Shown here one piece after another: positions 37,459 to 45,207 of a stretch of 64,000 nucleotides of DNA. The notes below the pieces were generated by a model. It was not told where the DNA came from. It searched no databases and was given only the letters and a program-made list of their open reading frames with translations. Position 1 is the first letter of the stretch, and the number at the start of each line of letters is the position of its first letter. Both the position numbers and the translations under genes were made by a program. Source of the stretch: Martinezella rhizogenes (lineage in GTDB: Bacteria; Pseudomonadota; Alphaproteobacteria; Rhizobiales; Rhizobiaceae); NCBI RefSeq assembly GCF_000799715.1, contig NZ_JUHG01000011.1, forward strand, positions 1 to 64,000. Reading direction: 5' to 3'.

Positions 37459-38748
37459 CTATGCAGCCTCGGTCTTGTCGGGCGAGAGCAGAAGCTTGTC
37501 GATCCGCCGGCCGTCGAGATCGATGACCTCGAAGCGCCAGCCGTTCCTGCTGAAGCTCTCCCCGAGTTCCGGAAGGTGTTTCAGCTCCTCCAGAACCAGA
37601 CCCGCAACGGTCTGGTATTCGGCATCCTCATCCAGCGGGATGTTCATGAACTCAGAGAATTCGTCGATCGGCATCCAGCCGGAGACGAGATAGGAGCCGT
37701 CATCGCGGCGAACGATCGCCGGCTCTTCGCCATGTTCCGTCTGGAACACGCCCATGATCGCTTCCAGGATATCGCCGGAGGTGACGACGCCTTCGAAGTG
37801 TCCATATTCGTCAAAGACGAGAACCATGTCGGTGGGCGACGTCCGGATCATCTGGATGACGGTGTTGGCGGTAGCAAGGTCTGACACGACGGGAACTTCA
37901 CGCGTCAGCGCCCTGATATCGGCGCGGCCGTCGGTGGACATCGCGTCGTAGTAATCCTTGACGAACAGAACACCCAGAACCTCGTCGGAACTTCCCCTGC
38001 GCACCGGAAGCTGCGAACGGCTGGTGCGATGGAGCTGGACGCGTATCTCTTCCGCGCTGTCGTCGACGTCGATCAGCTCGACCTCGCGCCTCGGCGTCAT
38101 CAGCGCCCGGGCGGTGCGGTCCGCAAGACGCATGACGCCCGAAATCATCGCGGACTCTTCCCTCTCGATCACACCGGCGCTCTGCGCCTCTGCCAGAATG
38201 GTCTTGATTTCCTCGTCGGTGACGCCGTCGCTACCCTTTCCGGATTGCCCGAGAAGGCTGAGCACCAGGCGGCCGGACGCATCGAGAACCCACACCAGCG
38301 GCAAGGAGAGTTTCGACAGAATGGTCATGGCCGGCGCGACCTTGCTTGCAACCGTCTCGGGTGCTCGAAGCGCGATCTGCTTCGGCACGAGTTCGCCGAC
38401 GATCAAGGAGAGATAGGTGATTGCCACGACGACCGTTCCCACGCCGAGGGCGTCGGCCAGCGTCTGGGACATGCCCTGAGCGAGGAGCCAGTTGGTGAAG
38501 CGGGCGCCGAGTGTCGCGCCTGAGAACGCGCCGGAGAGGACGCCGACCAGCGTGATGCCGATCTGGACCGTCGACAGAAAGCGGCCTGGATGCTCCGCCA
38601 ACCGGATCGCCAGGCGGGCGCCTCTGCTGCCCTGATCCGCAAGGACCTTGAGGCGGGCTGGTCGGGAGGAGACCACGGCGAGCTCCGACATTGCCAGGAC
38701 ACCGTTGAGGATGGTCAGCAGGACGACGATTGAAATTTCGAGAAACAA
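37459..38748 (-). CDS. CNNM/CBS-domain (hemolysin C-like) membrane protein
   Basis: The product is 429 residues with a TTG start at 38748 after AAGAGCCGG. No ATG occurs near the expected N-terminus LEISIVVLLTILNGVLAMSE. An N-terminal DUF21 domain with about four membrane helices (to about 175) is followed by paired CBS domains (ALMTPRREVELIDV, VVSDLATANTVIQMI) and a CorC_HlyC domain near the C-terminus. Members are linked to Mg2+/Co2+ handling. It is divergent from the DUF1402 gene across 246 bases. Confidence 0.9.
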   Translation of the reverse strand: MFLEISIVVLLTILNGVLAMSELAVVSSRPARLKVLADQGSRGARLAIRLAEHPGRFLSTVQIGITLVGVLSGAFSGATLGARFTNWLLAQGMSQTLADALGVGTVVVAITYLSLIVGELVPKQIALRAPETVASKVAPAMTILSKLSLPLVWVLDASGRLVLSLLGQSGKGSDGVTDEEIKTILAEAQSAGVIEREESAMISGVMRLADRTARALMTPRREVELIDVDDSAEEIRVQLHRTSRSQLPVRRGSSDEVLGVLFVKDYYDAMSTDGRADIRALTREVPVVSDLATANTVIQMIRTSPTDMVLVFDEYGHFEGVVTSGDILEAIMGVFQTEHGEEPAIVRRDDGSYLVSGWMPIDEFSEFMNIPLDEDAEYQTVAGLVLEELKHLPELGESFSRNGWRFEVIDLDGRRIDKLLLSPDKTEAA

Positions 38749-38994
38749 AACCGGCTCTTCTAATTGATGAGGATGCTGGTGAAGATATGCGTCAATGTCC
38801 CGACGCGCCAGTGGAGGGATGCCACAAGATTGGTCCGGAAGGCCGAAAGCCCGGATGTTTGCGCGATAAAACACAGCACCCACAAAACTTGTTGTGATCC
38901 GTCTTTCCGGAAAAGAGCTCAGCCTTGTTTCAGGAGCTTGATCGAATATGAAGGTAGCCCTGCAGTCGGGGCCTTCCACGAAAGCGATTATCGA

Positions 38995-39963
38995 ATGCCA
39001 ACAAGCCTATCGAAGATTTCAGCGACCTGCCTCATTGTTTTTCTCGCCATTACCGCCACTTGCGCCGCCCGGGATATGGTGCGCGTGCCTCCCGGCAACC
39101 GCAATTCCGGGCAGCCCGCAATCCCCAGCACATCGGCGCTGCGCGCCAAGGCCTTCTCCACGACCTACGAGGAGAAATACGAGAAGATCCTCACGGTGCT
39201 TCGCCAGGACAAAAGCCTGATGCAGCAGATCAAGAACGCGGCTGAGACCTACCAGATCGATCCGATCCATATCATCGGCGCCCTTGTTGGCGAGCACACC
39301 TATAACATCACGATCGTCGACAGGGTTCAGTCCTACTATGTCAAGGCGCTCGCCTATTCGAAGGCTGACTTCACTTTCAGCTATAAGGGCGTGTCCGTGC
39401 AGTCCTTCGTGAAGAGGCCGGAATTTGCGCGTTGCGATAATTTCGCCGATAGCACCGAGCTTTGGGAATGCCGCGACGAGGCGTGGGATCAGAATTTTCG
39501 TGGCAAGACCGTCGACGGCGTTTCCTATGAGAACACGACCTTCCAGCGAGCGTTCTTTCAGCCCTTCTATGCCGGACAGACTTTTGGCCTGGGCCAGATC
39601 AGCCCGCTGACCGCGCTGGAGGTCACGGATCGGGTCCACGCCACCAGCGGACTGCCCAAATTATCGCCGGACGATCCGCAGGCAATCTATCGCGATATCA
39701 TGGATCCGGCGCGTAGCGTTCTCTACATTGCCGCGATCATCAGGGATGCCATGGAGGCATACCGCGATCAGGGCTTCGATATCTCCGACAATCCCGGCCT
39801 GACCGCAACGCTCTACAATGTCGGCCAGCCGCGTCGCCGGGCTTTGGCATTGCGGCAGGATGCGGACAAACCGGGCGGCCGCAAGCTGCCGGAGGAGAAT
39901 TATTACGGCTGGCTGGTCAATGACAAGCTGACGGAGCTTCAGGGCCTGTTGGCCGGATCATGA
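38995..39963 (+). CDS. DUF1402 family secreted protein with lysozyme-like motifs
   Basis: The product is 322 residues from MPTSLSKISATCLIVFLA, a signal peptide. The ribosome-binding site is weak, and the frame is open back to 38764 without family features. IHIIGALVGEHTYN (E100) and FGLGQISPLTALEV (198-210) mirror the catalytic-glutamate and GLMQI motifs of soluble lytic transglycosylases, so I infer a peptidoglycan-related fold. DUF1402 itself has no established function. It is convergent with the metal ATPase gene. Confidence 0.8.
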   Translation: MPTSLSKISATCLIVFLAITATCAARDMVRVPPGNRNSGQPAIPSTSALRAKAFSTTYEEKYEKILTVLRQDKSLMQQIKNAAETYQIDPIHIIGALVGEHTYNITIVDRVQSYYVKALAYSKADFTFSYKGVSVQSFVKRPEFARCDNFADSTELWECRDEAWDQNFRGKTVDGVSYENTTFQRAFFQPFYAGQTFGLGQISPLTALEVTDRVHATSGLPKLSPDDPQAIYRDIMDPARSVLYIAAIIRDAMEAYRDQGFDISDNPGLTATLYNVGQPRRRALALRQDADKPGGRKLPEENYYGWLVNDKLTELQGLLAGS

Positions 39964-40031
39964 ATGGCCAAAGGCGGGTGAGGCAGCGAATGCCAACCCG
40001 CCTTTGCCGTTACAGGCATGAGGGGCTACCC

Positions 40032-42320
40032 TTACGATCTCGCGCCTTTCCATCCGAGAAGCCGCATCGCATTGGCGGTGACGAGCACGGTGGCGCCGGT
40101 ATCGGCGAGGATCGCCGGCCAGAGGCCGGTGATGCCGACGACCGTGGTCACCAGGAACACCGCCTTCAGGCCGAGTGCCATGGTGATGTTCTGGTGGATA
40201 TTGTTCATTGTCGTGCGCGACAGCACCACCATGTTGGCGACATCGGTCACGCGGCCATGAAGCGCTGCGGCATCGGCCGTCTCCAGCGCCACGTCGGTGC
40301 CGCCACCCATGGCAATGCCGACATCGGCCGCTGCCAGCGCCGGCGCATCGTTGATGCCGTCTCCGACCTTTGCGACGATCTGCTTTTGCGCCTGCAATTC
40401 CCGCACGATGCGCTGTTTGTCTTCCGGCAGGAGCTGGGCGTGCGGTTCGATACCGAGACCCTTGGCGATGGCCGCAGCGGTCCGTGCATTGTCGCCGGTC
40501 AGCATGACAGCGCCGATCCCGGCCGCTTTCAGTGCCTCGATCCCGGCGCGCGCATCGGCGCGCGGCTCGTCGCGCATGGCAATCAGGCCGGCGATCCGGC
40601 TTTCCACGACCAGCACGGAGACGCTTTTGCCGTCGTCGTTCATGGCTAGGATCTGGGCTTCTTGCTCGACTGAAAATGCTTCGATCTCCCGCGCCGCCTG
40701 CGGCGAGAGCAGCAATATGGCCTCGCCACCAACCCGACCACTGACGCCCTTGCCGGGCAGGGCCTTGGCTTCGGCGGCAGGCGGGACGGGGACCCCGTCG
40801 GCCTTTGCCCGTTCGAGGATCGCAAGCGCAAGCGGATGGCTCGAGCCGTTTTCCAGCGCGGCGGCCCGCGACAGCACCTGTGCCTCGGTATGGCTAAAAC
40901 CGGCGATGTCGGTCACCTTGGGCTTGCCCTCGGTCAATGTGCCGGTCTTGTCGAAAGCGACCGTCGTCACCTTGCCCATGGTCTCCAGAACGGCGCCACC
41001 CTTCAGCAGAAGGCCACTGCGGGCGCCCGCCGACAGGGCGGCCGCAATAGCCGCCGGCGTCGAGATAACGAGCGCGCAGGGGCAGCCGATCAGCAGGATG
41101 GCGAGGCCCTTGTAGACCCATTCCATCCAGCTCGCCCCGGCCGCCAGCGGCGGCGTCACCGCGACCAGCGCCGCGACGGCGACGACGCCTGGCGTATAAT
41201 AGCGCGAGAAACGGTCGATGAAACGCTCGGTCGGCGCCTTGGATTCCTGCGCCTCCTCGACCAGTTTGACGACACGGGCAATCGTGTTGTCGGCGGCGGC
41301 AGCGGTGACTTTGACGCGCAGCACGGCGTCGGTATTGATCGTGCCCGCGAAGACTTTGGCGTCCACACCCTTGCGCACTGGCGTGCTTTCGCCGGTCACG
41401 GGCGCTTCGTCGATAGCACTTTCGCCTTCAACGATGACACCGTCGGCAGCGATACGGTCACCGGGGCGTATCAGGATGACAGTGCCGACCTTGAGGCTAT
41501 CGGCCTGGACCTCGCGAGTCTGCCCATTCTCCTCAATCAGCGCGGTTTTCGGCACCAGCGTCGTCAACGACTGGATGCTGGCGCGCGCCCGGCCGGCGGC
41601 AACGCCTTCCAGCAGCTCACCGACGAGGAAGAGAAAGACGACCGTCGCCGCTTCTTCGCCGGCATTGATGATGACCGCGCCGACTGCCGCAATGGTCATC
41701 AGCATTTCGATGGAAAAGGGCGTGCCGGCCAGAGCCGCCATCACGGCACGGCGCGCGATCGGCACGAGGCCAACCAGCATGGCGATGATGAAAGCATAGG
41801 GCGCAATCGAGGGGACCAGATGGCCGATGGCATAGGCGGCAACCAGCGCGCCGCCTGATAGTATCGTCAGCCGGCCCTTCTTGCTCGCCCACCATGGCCC
41901 GTTTGTCGGTGCGTGATCGTGGCCATGTAGCCCCTCGATTTCCTTCTCGGCGTGCTTGTGATCGGCATGATGATCATGGCTGGCGTGGTCATGTGTCGAA
42001 TGATCGTGGCCGCTGTGATCATGGGAATGGTCATGATCGCCCTGGCATTGGGGGCTATGATCGTCATGCTGATGTTCAGCGGGTGAGGGTGCTGCCTTGC
42101 CGGCAAGCGGCGCGACGGAATAGCCGAGGCCGGCCACCTTCTTTTCGATGGCGACAAGGTTGCTCGTCTCGTCGTGGCGCACGGTCATCGTGCCGGCGGT
42201 CACCGAAACCGAGACATCCTCGACGCCAGGCATACGCCTGACAGCCGTATCGATCTTGGCCGCGCAAGACGCGCAATCCATCCCGCCAACTCTGTATCGT
42301 GTCTGCGTCGCTGCTGCCAT
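40032..42320 (-). CDS. P1B-type heavy-metal ATPase (Zn/Cd/Pb exporter)
   Basis: The product is 762 residues from MAAATQTRYRVGGMDCASC, with the Shine-Dalgarno AAGGAAG. In order: an HMA domain with C-x2-C (C16, C19), a histidine-rich stretch at 83-136 with 19 His, the membrane region with CPC, the phosphorylation site DKTGTLTEGK, the HP motif SSHPLA and GDGINDAP. The lysine in ALGLKAVFL and the aspartate in ADTGATVL near the end indicate group P1B-2 (ZntA/CadA). It is controlled by the divergent MerR regulator and the dyad at 42360. Confidence 0.94.
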   Translation of the reverse strand: MAAATQTRYRVGGMDCASCAAKIDTAVRRMPGVEDVSVSVTAGTMTVRHDETSNLVAIEKKVAGLGYSVAPLAGKAAPSPAEHQHDDHSPQCQGDHDHSHDHSGHDHSTHDHASHDHHADHKHAEKEIEGLHGHDHAPTNGPWWASKKGRLTILSGGALVAAYAIGHLVPSIAPYAFIIAMLVGLVPIARRAVMAALAGTPFSIEMLMTIAAVGAVIINAGEEAATVVFLFLVGELLEGVAAGRARASIQSLTTLVPKTALIEENGQTREVQADSLKVGTVILIRPGDRIAADGVIVEGESAIDEAPVTGESTPVRKGVDAKVFAGTINTDAVLRVKVTAAAADNTIARVVKLVEEAQESKAPTERFIDRFSRYYTPGVVAVAALVAVTPPLAAGASWMEWVYKGLAILLIGCPCALVISTPAAIAAALSAGARSGLLLKGGAVLETMGKVTTVAFDKTGTLTEGKPKVTDIAGFSHTEAQVLSRAAALENGSSHPLALAILERAKADGVPVPPAAEAKALPGKGVSGRVGGEAILLLSPQAAREIEAFSVEQEAQILAMNDDGKSVSVLVVESRIAGLIAMRDEPRADARAGIEALKAAGIGAVMLTGDNARTAAAIAKGLGIEPHAQLLPEDKQRIVRELQAQKQIVAKVGDGINDAPALAAADVGIAMGGGTDVALETADAAALHGRVTDVANMVVLSRTTMNNIHQNITMALGLKAVFLVTTVVGITGLWPAILADTGATVLVTANAMRLLGWKGARS

Positions 42321-42350
42321 GATCCGCTTCCTTGTCAAACCGTGGCATTC

Positions 42351-42381
42351 TTCCTACATCCTCTAGTGACTAGAGGTGCAA
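42351..42381 (-). promoter_or_regulatory. MerR-type promoter/operator of the metal ATPase
   Basis: CCTCTAGT-G-ACTAGAGG (42360-42376) is a perfect dyad. On the minus strand it lies between TTGCAC (42376-42381) and TAGGAA (42351-42356) with a 19-base spacer, the overlong spacing that MerR activators correct by twisting DNA. The layout closely parallels the E. coli zntA promoter bound by ZntR. Confidence 0.8.
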
Positions 42382-42391
42382 GAGGAAAATC

Positions 42392-42814
42392 ATGAAAAAG
42401 ATCACGATCGGCGAAGCCGCCCGGCAGAGCGGCGTGAAAGTGCCGACCATCCGCTATTACGAGAGCATTGGTCTCCTGGCCGAGCCGGAGCGGAGCGAGG
42501 GCAATCAGCGCTCCTATGAGCAGTCGCATCTGCACCGGCTCGCCTTCATCCGCCACGCTCGCGAACTCGGCTTCGAGATCGAGGCGATCCGCACGCTGCT
42601 GACGCTACAGGACGACCCCCATCAATCCTGCGCCTCGGCCGACGCCATCGCCAAGGCCCGGTTGATCGAAGTGGAACAGCGCATCCGCAGCCTGACGGCG
42701 CTGAAAGCCGAACTGGAAATAATGGTAAAAGGCTGCGGCCACGGCCGCGTCGACCAATGCCGGGTGATCGAGGTGCTCGCGGATCACGGGGAGTGCATGC
42801 ATCCGCAGCATTGA
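42392..42814 (+). CDS. MerR family metal-responsive regulator (ZntR/CadR/PbrR type)
   Basis: The product is 140 residues. The N-terminal helix-turn-helix ITIGEAARQSGVKVPTIRYY is followed by a dimerisation helix and a C-terminal metal site. Cysteines at 80, 115, 123 and 135, with nearby histidines (CGHG, CMHPQH), fit a Zn/Cd/Pb sensor. The ATG follows AAGAGGAAAATC. It is divergent from the P1B ATPase and presumably activates it through the shared 71-base region. Confidence 0.93.
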   Translation: MKKITIGEAARQSGVKVPTIRYYESIGLLAEPERSEGNQRSYEQSHLHRLAFIRHARELGFEIEAIRTLLTLQDDPHQSCASADAIAKARLIEVEQRIRSLTALKAELEIMVKGCGHGRVDQCRVIEVLADHGECMHPQH

Positions 42815-42874
42815 TGTGGCGGCGTGTCCTACAGTATTTAGACTGCTATTTCGGCTTGAACGCGCTTTCGAACA

Positions 42875-43483
42875 TCACCACGCGCCAACCAGGGAATTGC
42901 CGACGAGCGGCACGAGGTTGGTCTTCCCATCCTGGTTCCGAACGGTGATAGACGCTTGCATTTTCTTGGGAGACGTCCGAAACCAGTTCGTGGCAACGGT
43001 GGCGAGGTCTCCGATCATCGGATGTTTGCGCCAATCCGCGAAACGCTCGGCCGTCGCCTCAGGCTCGGAATGATAGAAGAAATCACCTGACTGCCCGAGA
43101 TCGTTGATAGACGGAGCCATGGATGAAAGCGGGCGCTGAAACATCTTCGAATGGATAAGCAGGCCTGGCGCACTGTCCGAGAATGCAGGGGCCATGAAGT
43201 CGATTGCCCAACCGTCTGCTTCGACCCAGCAGTGGAAATTTTCGCCAGCGCCGGAGACATAGCCATCGTCGCGCTGGTCGGCGAAAAGGATGTGTTTTCC
43301 GTCAAGATTGTAGGCGGCGAGACCGCCTTTCGGCTTTGCCTTGATCTTGAAATGATGGTCGAGAATGAAGGCTCCGAACGTGCTGAAATACATCGAAGCC
43401 GTGGCTGGGTTGGCGTTTTCGTTGATCAGCAGGCTGTTGATGACCCGGTAAATCCGATGGTAGTCGCTTTGCTTGATCAGCAT
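42875..43483 (-). CDS. DUF2026 family protein
   Basis: The product is 202 residues. IKQSDYHRIYRVINSLLINE at the start and the central FHCWVEADGWAIDFMAP suggest a soluble alpha/beta protein. The H-C-W arrangement with a downstream D is reminiscent of papain or transglutaminase folds, but this is speculative. I recognise it as DUF2026, of unknown function. It is convergent with the MerR gene at 60 bases, with 189 bases upstream lacking a gene. Confidence 0.7.
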   Translation of the reverse strand: MLIKQSDYHRIYRVINSLLINENANPATASMYFSTFGAFILDHHFKIKAKPKGGLAAYNLDGKHILFADQRDDGYVSGAGENFHCWVEADGWAIDFMAPAFSDSAPGLLIHSKMFQRPLSSMAPSINDLGQSGDFFYHSEPEATAERFADWRKHPMIGDLATVATNWFRTSPKKMQASITVRNQDGKTNLVPLVGNSLVGAW

Positions 43484-43672
43484 GATCGTTTGCCCTTAAA
43501 CCCACAATAAGGGCCTTCCCGTAAGTGATGGCAGCGGCCATGTAAATGTCAGATGTGACAGATATGGCCTCTATCCTTCGCCCAGGGTCACATTCGATCT
43601 TGTGTTGTTACGGACAGTCTTGGACGGCAGGAGTTGAGCGCAATTAGCTATCGAATATAAGGGCACACGATT

Positions 43673-44257
43673 TCAGGCCGTTTCGGCCGCCGTCGAAAGC
43701 GCCTCCCCAATGGCATAGAAGTGTCCACCCGCTACGTGATGAAGGCTGCGCCATTCCGGCCCCGCCGTTTCGAAATGCCAATGCCCGTCCCGGAACACGC
43801 GGTTGTCCGCCCACGCAGCGATAACTTCGGCAATGAAGAGGTCGTAGGTGTCCTGAATATGCGGCTCGCTGATCAGTCTGCAGACAAGCCAGGCCGAGCA
43901 GCCTTCGACGAACGGCAGATCCTGTCCTGGCATTTCGAAGATCGAGACATCTGATGTCTGAAGCTTGTCTGGCTCCTCGTGTAACGTCCGGGTTCCGACC
44001 TCCCGTGTCTGCGCAAGTTGGGCGACCGTCGGAACTTGCACGACGAAAATCCCGCTCGCCTCGATGAGGAGGCGCGTCTGCGCAACTTTGTCGACGACCA
44101 GGGTGAGCTTCGGTGGATCGACATCAAGACCGCAACACCAAGCCACGGCCATGACGTTGTCGATGCCGCCATGTCGTGCGGACAAGAGCACGGTCGGACC
44201 GTGGTTGATCAGACGAAAGGCCTTCCTGAGCTCAACGGAATGCATGTGTTCGTTCAT
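43673..44257 (-). CDS. Flavin reductase-like FMN-binding protein
   Basis: The product is 194 residues. GPTVLLSARHGGIDNVMAVA and PPKLTLVVDK near the start, then a long beta-rich body ending HHVAGGHFYAIGEAL, match the flavin reductase domain of the FMN-binding split barrel. The substrate is unknown. It has no clear ribosome-binding site. It may be cotranscribed from the HAD gene 53 bases upstream. Confidence 0.8.
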   Translation of the reverse strand: MNEHMHSVELRKAFRLINHGPTVLLSARHGGIDNVMAVAWCCGLDVDPPKLTLVVDKVAQTRLLIEASGIFVVQVPTVAQLAQTREVGTRTLHEEPDKLQTSDVSIFEMPGQDLPFVEGCSAWLVCRLISEPHIQDTYDLFIAEVIAAWADNRVFRDGHWHFETAGPEWRSLHHVAGGHFYAIGEALSTAAETA

Positions 44258-44310
44258 CGGAGGTCCAGATAGGTGAAGTCATAACTGCCCGTAGCTTCCT
44301 GGCGCGCGTC

Positions 44311-45006
44311 TTACCTCGATAATGATCTCAATTCCTCTGGTGCAGCTAGAATAAGATCCGCGCCGGCAAGCTCGAGTTCTTCACGGTCACCATAGCCCCA
44401 AAGAACACCGACGGCACGCATCTGGTTCGCGTGGGCTCCGACGATGTCAAATTTTCTATCGCCGACCATCAGGCAGTTCTGGGCGGCCAGTCCAGTATCC
44501 TGCAGAATATGCGCCAGCAGTTCAGGCTTATGGTCCAGGCCGGCTTCGGGTACCGAGCCATATATGCCTTGGAAAAGGTCCGATAGTCCGTGATTGTCGA
44601 GAATGCGCCGTGCGAATGTTTGCCGTTTGGAAGTCGCCAGAAGGAGGCGGGTGCCTTGAGAATGCAGCTCGACGAGTGTTTCCCTGATGCCGGGGTAAAG
44701 CTCGCTCAGCAACAGACCGCGAGTTCCATAGTCAGCTCGGTAGGCGTCGACTGCTTGAGCGACACGATCATCGCCGAATGAGCTGAGAAGGTACCGCATC
44801 ACGTCTTCGATCGGCGGGCCAATGATCGAGCGGATATCCATCTCCGGGTCCGTTTCATGGCCAAGAGCACGCAATGCCGCGCGGCAGCTTGAAAGGATAC
44901 CTGGTTGGGAATCGACCAATGTTCCATCGAGATCGAGGAGGAGGTTGGAAGCGGTGTAGGGCACGGGGATCTCACTTTCTCTATCGATGGTCGAAAACAG
45001 AGCCAT
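44311..45006 (-). CDS. HAD family hydrolase (phosphoglycolate phosphatase-like)
   Basis: The product is 231 residues. Motif I is LDLDGTLVDS (D25, D27), motif II LLATSKR, and the later MVGDRKFDIVGAHANQM gives motif IV. The cap is alpha-helical, as in the Gph/PGMB group. The substrate is not predictable. A GTG at 44964 has a better upstream purine stretch and could be the true start. Confidence 0.85.
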   Translation of the reverse strand: MALFSTIDRESEIPVPYTASNLLLDLDGTLVDSQPGILSSCRAALRALGHETDPEMDIRSIIGPPIEDVMRYLLSSFGDDRVAQAVDAYRADYGTRGLLLSELYPGIRETLVELHSQGTRLLLATSKRQTFARRILDNHGLSDLFQGIYGSVPEAGLDHKPELLAHILQDTGLAAQNCLMVGDRKFDIVGAHANQMRAVGVLWGYGDREELELAGADLILAAPEELRSLSR

Positions 45007-45100
45007 TTATAAACGCGGATATCAGGCGAACGCGTCAAGGGAAGCGAACAGCAACCTATGGCCTCGCAATGATTGCGGCAAAAGGTTCGCTCCAACGAAT

Positions 45101-45124
45101 GAGAGCGGCCTTTCGGCCGCTCTC
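45101..45124 (-). terminator. Hairpin downstream of nrdJ
   Basis: On the minus strand GAGAGCGGCC and GGCCGCTCTC form a perfect 10-bp stem with a GAAA tetraloop, 84 bases past the nrdJ stop. No good T-run follows. It probably stabilises or ends the nrdJ transcript. Confidence 0.6.
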
Positions 45125-45207
45125 TGATATTTCTAACAGAACAGAATGCGCGGAAACTTAGGCACAATCACTTTGTGACAAGCCCAAACAAGCCCGCGCA
45201 CCTTTGA

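Noticed and set aside
36085-37884. 599-codon open frame on the plus strand
   Set aside because: Antisense to the ABC-F ATPase and the end of the CNNM gene; a GC-driven shadow without recognisable domains.
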